Source: Nanobdellota archaeon (GTDB taxonomy: Archaea > Nanobdellota > Nanobdellia > SCGC-AAA011-G17 > ARS1403). Taken from it: DNA of 10,778 nt. The notes under the pieces were generated by a model. It had not been told where the DNA came from and searched no databases. It worked only from the letters and a program-made list of their open reading frames with translations. Both the position numbers and the translations under genes were made by a program. The stretch spans positions 1 through 10,778 of the forward strand of contig JAHJRB010000019.1 of the NCBI GenBank assembly GCA_018831025.1, read 5' to 3'. Below are positions 1 through 4,360 of this stretch, piece after piece. Numbering within the stretch: position 1 is the first letter of the stretch; the number at the start of each line of letters is the position of its first letter.

Positions 1-125
1 AATATATAATTTCGTGGCAGGATATCAAAGATATCCCTACTCAAAATATATTTTTTGGTTTTTCTCTATTTTCTTTCTGAAAACCATTCACTCCTTTTAG
101 TCGTTCATTTAGAAAAAAACTTGTA

Positions 126-147
126 TAACACCGATTATGTTTAATTT
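126..147 (+). repeat. Repeat-family core, copy 1
   Basis: These 22 nt match 2562-2583 at 21 of 22 positions in the same orientation. A shorter relative lies at 283-295, where 12 of 13 positions match 125-137. A diverged version (ATTATATTCAATTTGCG) lies within 1222-1239. Copies 1 and 3 enclose both accessory genes, those at 339-1016 and 1330-2436. Confidence 0.75.
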
Positions 148-282
148 TTGCCTTAACTGGAATTTACTAAGGTTCGCTTCGCTCACAATTCATGGCAAAA
201 ACTCGAAAATCAAATAAACTCCATTTAATCCATAAAGGTTAAATTCCGTTATTTTAATTTCCGTCTGAGAAAATCAGAAAAC

Positions 283-295
283 ATAACACTGATTA
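283..295 (+). repeat. Partial copy of the repeat core
   Basis: ATAACACTGATTA matches 125-137 (ATAACACCGATTA) at 12 of 13 positions, 158 nt downstream and in the same orientation. The match fades after this point. It is probably a truncated or decayed unit of the same family. Confidence 0.5.
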
Positions 296-302
296 AACTC
301 AA

Positions 303-338
303 TAAAAAAATCGGCTAAATTTAGAAAGGGTTTGGGGC
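303..338 (+). repeat. Left arm of a nested inverted repeat flanking the 339-1016 gene
   Basis: Two perfect 13-nt blocks (303-315 and 326-338) have exact reverse complements at 1137-1149 and 1089-1101, in mirrored order. The inner block ends one base short of the gene's stop codon (339-341). The gene is therefore bracketed almost edge to edge. Confidence 0.85.
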
Positions 339-1016
339 TTAGAAAGAATTGCTACCGTGCTGTTCTGTTCTCCATTCACTTCGAGATGGATTTAAACTTC
401 CTTTACCAATTCTATTTTGGTCATAAACAACGGTTTCTAATGTAACTCCAGGAAATACTGCTCTTATCCCTGTTTCAAGTAATTGAGATGCTTCTGTAGG
501 TCTTTCCACTAGAACGACACCTCTTTGTTTTTGATACTCTCTTCCAAAATTTTGTTCCTGCAATTCTCTTAATTTTGAAATATTCTCATCAATTTCTAAT
601 GGAGGATAATGAGTTAGAATTCCCTCTTTAGTTCCTTCACCTTCAAAATAAAGCAAAGTTGCAATACAACCTCCAAGTCCTGATGTATGTAACTCTTCAC
701 CACTTGTATATTTTCCATCAGACATTTCAACAAAATCTCGGGGCGTATCAATTCCTCGCAATGTTTCTTTTCCCTTTGCAAAAAGATTAAGAGCATAATC
801 TAATTTTTGTTTTTCTGTTGGATCTGGAGTTCCATATTTTCTAACATTTTCAGCTTCAATTTTGCTTTGATATCTTGCACAAGCATCATCAACCTGTTCT
901 TGTAAAAGTTGACCGCCTTCCACTAATCTATGTGCTTCTACAAGAGATCCATTTCTAGTTGGAATACCAAAATGTTCTAGTTCATACAGGATTTTGTCTG
1001 GAGATTTATCTACCAT
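339..1016 (-). CDS. Possible CheD-like cysteine hydrolase-fold protein (225 aa)
   Basis: I do not recognise this as a named gene. The middle contains TSGLGGCIATLLYFEG (about residues 111-126) followed by GILTHYPP (132-139). This resembles the CheD chemoreceptor deamidase layout, where a Cys in a G-(S/G)-C-(V/I)-A motif is followed about 20 residues later by a catalytic His. Here those would be Cys117 and His136. The C-terminal part (about 166-205, GVVLVE to VVYDQNRIG) would supply the remaining strands. The N-terminal 90 residues are charged, probably helical, and not part of CheD. The protein lacks a signal peptide and membrane segments. The ATG at 1014-1016 is supported by a TATA-like box about 26 nt upstream, so the mRNA is probably leaderless. 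The gene is visibly less AT-rich than its neighbours and is bracketed by inverted repeats, which suggests acquisition. The open reading frame is strong; the family call is tentative, and no chemotaxis genes are nearby. Confidence 0.75.
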   Translation of the reverse strand: MVDKSPDKILYELEHFGIPTRNGSLVEAHRLVEGGQLLQEQVDDACARYQSKIEAENVRKYGTPDPTEKQKLDYALNLFAKGKETLRGIDTPRDFVEMSDGKYTSGEELHTSGLGGCIATLLYFEGEGTKEGILTHYPPLEIDENISKLRELQEQNFGREYQKQRGVVLVERPTEASQLLETGIRAVFPGVTLETVVYDQNRIGKGSLNPSRSEWRTEQHGSNSF

Positions 1017-1038
1017 ACTATTTAATGTGTAGAACTAG

Positions 1039-1050
1039 TATTTAAATCTT
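1039..1050 (-). promoter_or_regulatory. TATA-like promoter for the 339-1016 gene
   Basis: On the minus strand this reads AAGATTTAAATA. Its centre is about 27 nt upstream of the start codon at 1016. That places the expected archaeal transcription start at or beside the ATG, which implies a leaderless transcript. Confidence 0.5.
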
Positions 1051-1088
1051 TCTATTTGTTACTACTTATATGTGACTAAAGAAGTAAC

Positions 1089-1149
1089 GCCCCAAACCCT
1101 TAATTCTTTAAATTAATGGTGCTTCGCACTTGATACGCCGATTTTTTTA
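1089..1149 (-). repeat. Right arm of the nested inverted repeat
   Basis: Positions 1089-1101 (GCCCCAAACCCTT) and 1137-1149 (GCCGA, seven T, A) are exact reverse complements of 326-338 and 303-315. The spacer between the blocks is longer here (35 nt against 10 nt) because it contains a GTGC-TTC-GCAC mini-hairpin at 1119-1129. That hairpin is missing from the left arm. Confidence 0.85.
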
Positions 1150-1241
1150 CTTTGAATTTTTCCCTTCGGGAACGCTACACTAAAACTCAATCCATCCAAG
1201 TATTCGGGAGAATAGAACAGGAATTATATTCAATTTGCGTG
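1149..1241 (+). repeat. Repeat-family unit, copy 2
   Basis: This unit aligns along nearly its whole length with 2494-2588. Both contain an AATTTTT run followed by a mini-hairpin around TTC, then CTAAA, then AAGTATTCG-GAG, and end in ATTAT-TT-AATTT-CG. Identity by eye is roughly two thirds with a few short gaps. Together with copy 3 it forms a direct repeat around the ATP-grasp gene. Confidence 0.65.
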
Positions 1242-1252
1242 TAAACGTTATA

Positions 1253-1267
1253 AGGAGACCTTCTCCT
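1253..1267 (+). other. Hairpin AGGAGA-CCT-TCTCCT
   Basis: A perfect 6-bp stem with a 3-nt loop abuts TGCCA. Read on the opposite strand, the hairpin at 20-36 also abuts TGCCA but has a different stem sequence. AGGTCTCC at 2461-2468 is the reverse complement of 1254-1261. Confidence 0.5.
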
Positions 1268-1298
1268 GCCAATATAGCCATATATCGATTTAGCGAGG

Positions 1299-1311
1299 CA
1301 TATATATACTC
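1299..1311 (+). promoter_or_regulatory. TATA-like promoter for the ATP-grasp gene
   Basis: CATATATATACTC is centred about 25 nt before the ATG at 1330. This is the spacing expected if transcription starts at the start codon. No Shine-Dalgarno sequence lies between them, which also fits a leaderless mRNA. Confidence 0.5.
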
Positions 1312-1329
1312 CAAAATGTATAAATTAAA

Positions 1330-2436
1330 ATGAAGATGAATAATAAAATAAAAAAATATGATGTAATTGTAGTTTACTCAGAGTCTATTGCACATAGTGC
1401 AAGAAATAAACAATATAAAGAAAAGTCTCCGTTTTCATCCAAAGGCAAGTATGGAATTTACAATGATAGTTATCGTTATTTTTTATTGAGATGCAAAAAG
1501 ATAGGCATTAAAGCTGCCTTTGCAACATCCAAGAATATTATTGCTCCAGGCTCTTTTCAGAGTTTTTGGACATATGATAAAGGATGGGTTAGAAATTATG
1601 GTAAGGCGTATTCCCGAGTCATTTTCGATAAATTTACCCCTTCTACTATCAAACAAAAAAGTAAACTAAAATTGCTCACATCTCTCAAATCTATTTATAC
1701 ATTCAATAATAAAAAAAGTAAAGATATTTTTCAGAATAAATTAAATACTTATAAATCTTTTAAAGAATTTGCAATACCCACAGTAGGAATAACTAACTCT
1801 TCAAAACAAAATATAATTCTGTCAAAAAGCAGGTTGGATAAATTATTAAGAAGGCATAGACATAAGATTGATTTTAATGATGATTATATAATAAAAGATA
1901 AAACAGGTGCATGTGGTCTTAGAATATACAAGGTGGATTTTGATAAATTTAGCTTTAAAAAAATCATGAAACACTATGAATTAGACAAAAAGAGAAAAAA
2001 AGTATTATCTTACATACTCCAGCCATTTATTAAATGCAATAAGGGCTTTGTTTTTGGAAAATATCATGGAACTATTGATTTGAGAGTTATAGTATTAAAC
2101 AATAAAATTATACAGACATATATAAGAATTGCAAAAAAAGGAAAATTTAAATGCAATGAACATCAAGGTGGGAAATTGGTTTACATCCCAATAAAAAAAA
2201 TACCTAAAGATGCTCTAATTATGGCCAGAAAAATAATTAAAAAATTAGACGCAAAATTAAATTCAAAACATTCTTTGTACACCTTGGATTTTATGCGAAG
2301 TAATAATGGAAATTTATATTTTATTGAAGGGAATAATACCCCTGGAATAGATTGGAACCACATAAAAAAGATAAATGAAATAAAATCCAAAGAATTAATA
2401 GATCTTATTGTTAATGAACTAAACTTAGTTATTTAA
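1330..2436 (+). CDS. ATP-grasp domain ligase, RimK/tubulin-ligase-like (368 aa)
   Basis: This is a cytoplasmic ATP-grasp enzyme that probably joins a carboxylate to an amine at the cost of ATP; its substrate is unknown. The N-terminal part (about 8-105, starting YDVIVVYSES) resembles a pre-ATP-grasp fold. The ATP-binding part shows YIIKDKTGACG (186-196, with Lys189 as the likely nucleotide-binding lysine) and LQPFI (230-234) in the linker strand. Then come GTIDLRVIV (247-255, with D250 and R252), LDFM (319-322) and FIEGNNTPG (331-339), where Glu333 and Asn335 are the expected Mg2+ ligands. All key positions appear present. A second ATG at 1336 is possible, but 1330 fits the promoter spacing better. 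The gene stands alone between direct repeats, and its base composition is as AT-rich as the rest of the window. No peptide substrate gene is adjacent. Confidence 0.85.
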   Translation: MKMNNKIKKYDVIVVYSESIAHSARNKQYKEKSPFSSKGKYGIYNDSYRYFLLRCKKIGIKAAFATSKNIIAPGSFQSFWTYDKGWVRNYGKAYSRVIFDKFTPSTIKQKSKLKLLTSLKSIYTFNNKKSKDIFQNKLNTYKSFKEFAIPTVGITNSSKQNIILSKSRLDKLLRRHRHKIDFNDDYIIKDKTGACGLRIYKVDFDKFSFKKIMKHYELDKKRKKVLSYILQPFIKCNKGFVFGKYHGTIDLRVIVLNNKIIQTYIRIAKKGKFKCNEHQGGKLVYIPIKKIPKDALIMARKIIKKLDAKLNSKHSLYTLDFMRSNNGNLYFIEGNNTPGIDWNHIKKINEIKSKELIDLIVNELNLVI

Positions 2437-2493
2437 GAAAAAGGTTGAATAACTCGACAGAGGTCTCCAGTTTTTAATTTTAGAAACGAAAAC

Positions 2494-2588
2494 ACTTTTC
2501 CAATTTTTGCCTTCGGCATCGTTGCCCTAAATTTTAGTCCCTGTAAGTATTCGTGAGAGTTTAACATCGATTATGTTTAATTTACGCC
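2494..2588 (+). repeat. Repeat-family unit, copy 3
   Basis: This unit aligns with copy 2 (1149-1241) over its length. Its last part (2562-2583) matches 126-147 at 21 of 22 positions. It contains a GCC-TTC-GGC mini-hairpin at 2509-2517. It lies directly downstream of the ATP-grasp gene and ends just before the promoter of the next gene. Confidence 0.7.
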
Positions 2589-2590
2589 AA

Positions 2591-2604
2591 AATATTTATA
2601 TATT
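2591..2604 (+). promoter_or_regulatory. TATA-like promoter for the membrane protein gene
   Basis: AATATTTATATATT is centred about 27 nt before the ATG at 2626, again pointing to a leaderless transcript. It begins 2 nt after repeat copy 3 ends. Confidence 0.5.
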
Positions 2605-2625
2605 ATAAGAAATACATAATAAAGC

Positions 2626-3273
2626 ATGATTAACAAAAAGAGGTTAGTAGTTTCTTCAATAATTATACTTATAGTAAGTGCCCTTTACACATTTTTAACA
2701 TGCGGCTGGTTATTCAAGTGGATTTATAATATAGAGCCAAAAATCTGGTTATCTCCTTCTTCAATGACTTCAGTTTATAACATTATACTTTCAAATTTAG
2801 TAGGATTTTTAACAATTTTATTCTTTGCAACAATCTACGCTTTAATATATTCTAAGTTACCATTAAAAACATTTAGACGAGGTGCTTTATATGGATTTTT
2901 TATATGGTTAGTAGGACCATTTACAGGAATAATCTCAATGCCTTTCTATATGACAATTTCCTGGGGAGTTATAATCTACTGGATTTTCAGCAGATTAATA
3001 ATTTATTTAATCATGGGCGCTTTACTTGGCCAGTTATATGAAGTAGGAGGTTTCAACTTTAGAAAAAAAATGGATATTACAAAACAAACTGATGAAGCTG
3101 TAAAAAAACTAAGATGGTATGATATGAGTTTAGTCAAACTAAGTACTGCATTATTCACCTTGATGATAGCAAAATTATGGCTACCAATTTTAAATCTAAA
3201 ATGGTGGGTATATTTAATCGCAGCTGTAATCTTAGCAATAAAACCGCTTTATTCAGCTTTTATAAAAAAATAA
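2626..3273 (+). CDS. Multi-pass membrane protein of unknown function (215 aa)
   Basis: I do not recognise a named family. About six hydrophobic segments are visible: residues 8-25, 52-75, 86-105, 111-138 (long, perhaps one helix plus a re-entrant part), 168-190 and 192-208. A short loop with Cys26 follows the first segment. A charged stretch (145-163) precedes the last two segments and begins a KLRWYDMSLVKLS motif. Similar C-terminal WYD-(I/M)-SL-(I/V)-KLS hairpins occur in small membrane proteins of DPANN genomes, as I recall them, but without known function. There is no soluble domain or obvious catalytic motif. The start is chosen because the TATA-like box sits about 26 nt upstream. The gene converges on hsp20 with a gap of only 9 nt. 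Confidence 0.8.
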   Translation: MINKKRLVVSSIIILIVSALYTFLTCGWLFKWIYNIEPKIWLSPSSMTSVYNIILSNLVGFLTILFFATIYALIYSKLPLKTFRRGALYGFFIWLVGPFTGIISMPFYMTISWGVIIYWIFSRLIIYLIMGALLGQLYEVGGFNFRKKMDITKQTDEAVKKLRWYDMSLVKLSTALFTLMIAKLWLPILNLKWWVYLIAAVILAIKPLYSAFIKK

Positions 3274-3276
3274 GAA

Positions 3277-3304
3277 AAAGGCCTAGTTAACTTTAACAGC
3301 CTTT
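3277..3304. terminator. Probable bidirectional terminator hairpin
   Basis: AAAGGC (3277-3282) pairs with GCCTTT (3299-3304). The plus side is followed by AATTTTT, and the minus side by a U-rich run (reading TTTTCTTATTTTTTT). It sits exactly between two convergent genes and overlaps the hsp20 stop codon. The loop also contains GTTA/TAAC, which could extend the fold. Confidence 0.45.
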
Positions 3305-3747
3305 AATTTTTCTTTTCTACTTCTATTTTTCTTAACTTTAACTTCTAGAACGCCGTTTTTATAACTTGCCTTAGCTGAATTACAATCCACTTTAGTTGGA
3401 AACGGAATTATTCTATAGTATCTTTTGCTTGAGCTCATTGCTTGGTAAATTCCTTTTTTCTTTACACTGCTAGATGTTTTTCTCTCAGCTCTTACTTCAA
3501 TATAGTCTTCAGTTATTTTCAATATAATATCTTTCTTGTCCATTCCAGGCATGTCAAATCTAGCAACTATATCATTGCCTTTCATACTAACATCTGTAAT
3601 CGGCTGCATTAATTTGCTTAATGGCTTCCTCATTAACTCTTTGCCGTCTTCTTTCAATAACCTTACACTCGGTCTTGAAAAAAATCCTTCAAACAATTTA
3701 TTCATTTCCTTATGGAATTTTCTTATTTCATCAATAGGATCTAACAT
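3283..3747 (-). CDS. Small heat-shock protein, Hsp20/alpha-crystallin family (154 aa)
   Basis: This is an ATP-independent holdase chaperone that forms oligomers and binds unfolding proteins in the cytoplasm. The alpha-crystallin domain runs from about 49 to 139. It shows the family signposts RFDMPGMDKKDI (63-74), RYYRIIPFP (109-117) and the near-universal A-x-YKNGVLEV (127-136). The N-terminal arm (1-48) is amphipathic and begins with DPIDEIRKFHKEMNKLFEGFF, a common Hsp20 opening. The C-terminal tail is short and basic, and ends AVKVN rather than a clear I-x-I anchoring motif. This could weaken assembly into large oligomers. Unlike several neighbours, this gene has a strong Shine-Dalgarno sequence 5 nt before the ATG and a short leader, so it probably uses SD-led initiation. 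Its length is normal for the family. Confidence 0.93.
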   Translation of the reverse strand: MLDPIDEIRKFHKEMNKLFEGFFSRPSVRLLKEDGKELMRKPLSKLMQPITDVSMKGNDIVARFDMPGMDKKDIILKITEDYIEVRAERKTSSSVKKKGIYQAMSSSKRYYRIIPFPTKVDCNSAKASYKNGVLEVKVKKNRSRKEKLKAVKVN

Positions 3748-3752
3748 TTTTT

Positions 3753-3760
3753 AACCTCCC
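3753..3760 (-). promoter_or_regulatory. Strong Shine-Dalgarno site of hsp20
   Basis: On the minus strand it reads GGGAGGTT with 5 nt to the ATG at 3747. This fixes the start codon and contrasts with the apparently leaderless genes elsewhere in the window. Confidence 0.75.
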
Positions 3761-3790
3761 TAAAGATTAGGATATATACATTCCAAAACA

Positions 3791-3800
3791 TATAAAAAAG
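3791..3800 (-). promoter_or_regulatory. TATA-like promoter of hsp20
   Basis: It reads CTTTTTTATA on the minus strand. The expected transcription start is near 3769, giving a leader of about 20 nt that carries the Shine-Dalgarno site. A second AT-rich box (TATATATC, 3771-3778) lies near the expected start. Confidence 0.45.
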
Positions 3801-3805
3801 TATCG

Positions 3806-4072
3806 TTATTTATTATAAATCTTATCATGCAGATCATAGTCTTCTAAAGTTACTGTTTTTTTATTTTCATCGACAGAGAATGTAAGAACAAAGTGTTTGT
3901 CTATATGAACAGCTTTTAGGTATTGTAATGGTTTTCTAAGATTTTTATAATGCTGAGGATTTTCTAAAATTTCTTCAATTTTTTTAGATATTATTTTAAG
4001 TTGTTTTGGATTTTTTTTGCTTAGTTTATAAAATATTTTATCAATAGTGGGACTTGTATTTACTTTATACAT
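3806..4072 (-). CDS. RelE/ParE-superfamily toxin, putative mRNA interferase (88 aa)
   Basis: This is probably the toxin of a type II toxin-antitoxin pair. In this superfamily the toxin cleaves mRNA on the ribosome or, in the ParE branch, inhibits gyrase. The sequence fits the archaeal RelE pattern. The helical N-terminal half has IFYKLSKKNPKQLKIISKKI (13-32) and ILENPQHYKNLRKPLQ (35-50). The beta-sheet part follows with VHIDKHFVLTFSVDEN (55-70). The tail YDLHDKIY (79-86) is typical of archaeal members. Basic residues Lys43, Arg46, Lys53 and Lys59 could contact RNA. The antitoxin gene lies just upstream, with a single base between its stop and this ATG, so translation is probably coupled. It could instead be a non-toxic relative; the sequence alone cannot show activity. 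Confidence 0.88.
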   Translation of the reverse strand: MYKVNTSPTIDKIFYKLSKKNPKQLKIISKKIEEILENPQHYKNLRKPLQYLKAVHIDKHFVLTFSVDENKKTVTLEDYDLHDKIYNK

Positions 4073-4073
4073 T

Positions 4074-4316
4074 TTACTTTATCCCATATTTTTTCTTAAA
4101 ATCCCCAATTGTCCCAACATGAATAGATTTTTGTTTATGTATCTTTAAAGCCTTCTCAATATATTCTGGTCTTAATTCTGGCTCTAATATACTATTTTCA
4201 TATCCATTAACAACCAAATCAATTGCCTCACTTTTATCTTTTAGCCCAAACTTAGCTTTTACAATATTTAAAACTCTATTACTATTTTCACTTATATTTA
4301 TCATAGCTTGTACCAT
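4074..4316 (-). CDS. Antitoxin of the RelE pair, DUF2683-like (80 aa)
   Basis: This small protein probably neutralises the toxin encoded immediately downstream and represses their shared promoter. Residues 6-50 (INISENSNRVLNIVK, then KDKSEAIDLVVNGYE) resemble a ribbon-helix-helix DNA-binding domain with an initial strand and two helices. This is the usual fold of archaeal DUF2683-type antitoxins. The stretch LEPELRPEYIEKA (54-66) is characteristic of this family as I know it. The C-terminal part (65-80) is basic and would wrap the toxin. The first ATG (4314-4316) is used here; a second Met at residue 5 (MINIS) is an equally plausible start. The gene begins 44 nt downstream of the polX stop, so it could be read from polX as well as from its own AT-rich promoter. 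Confidence 0.82.
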   Translation of the reverse strand: MVQAMINISENSNRVLNIVKAKFGLKDKSEAIDLVVNGYENSILEPELRPEYIEKALKIHKQKSIHVGTIGDFKKKYGIK

Positions 4317-4320
4317 TTAT

Positions 4321-4360
4321 ATCACATATATATCTATATACATAATATATATAAATCTAT
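4321..4360 (-). promoter_or_regulatory. AT-rich promoter/operator of the toxin-antitoxin pair
   Basis: The gap between polX and the antitoxin is almost pure A/T, with overlapping near-palindromes such as CATATATATCTATATA (4324-4339) and ATAATATATAT. A TATA-like box centred near 4343 would place the transcription start at the antitoxin ATG. Repeated short palindromes here would suit autorepression by a ribbon-helix-helix protein, but at this composition they could be chance. Confidence 0.35.

Larger units (their letters stand above)
1..338. other. Gene-free stretch holding repeats and hairpins
   Basis: I see no credible gene in this stretch on either strand. It is built from repeat-family pieces. 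A perfect 7-bp hairpin with an AAA loop lies at 20-36. A core that recurs near 2562 lies at 126-147, and a partial second copy lies at 283-295. An inverted pair TTTTTGCC/GGCAAAAA lies at 145-152 and 194-201. A longer imperfect inverted pair lies at 154-166 and 240-251, and a TCTGA/TCAGA hairpin at 264-278. The left arm of the large inverted repeat around the next gene lies at 303-338. It looks like structured non-coding or mobile-element DNA rather than decayed coding sequence. Confidence 0.6.
1017..1329. other. Gene-free stretch with promoters, repeat copy and hairpins
   Basis: I see no gene here. From left to right it holds the minus-strand promoter of the preceding gene (1039-1050), the right inverted-repeat arm (1089-1149) containing a GTGC-TTC-GCAC hairpin (1119-1129), and a repeat copy (1149-1241) with a second TTC-loop hairpin (1160-1172). 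A further hairpin at 1253-1267 and the plus-strand promoter of the ATP-grasp gene (1299-1311) follow. Confidence 0.65.

Noticed and set aside
614..796. 60-residue minus-strand frame inside 339-1016
   Set aside because: It is a shadow in another frame of the 225-residue gene, with no start signal and no motif.
1085..1255. Canonical integron attC site (GTAACGCCC ... CGTTATAAGG)
   Set aside because: The ends are loosely alike, but the 3' core GTTATAA does not fit GTTRRRY and copy 3 lacks a matching end. No integrase gene is in the window. The array idea is reported only as a resemblance.
2181..2390. 69-residue minus-strand frame opposite the ATP-grasp gene
   Set aside because: It lies wholly opposite conserved ATP-grasp motifs, and its Phe/Ile-rich translation is what AT-rich antisense gives.
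1..2590. CRISPR array
   Set aside because: The repeats are few, imperfect, of different lengths and separated by whole genes, not by short uniform spacers.
3536..3754. 72-residue plus-strand frame opposite hsp20
   Set aside because: It is antisense to a clear Hsp20 gene and has no promoter or Shine-Dalgarno site.
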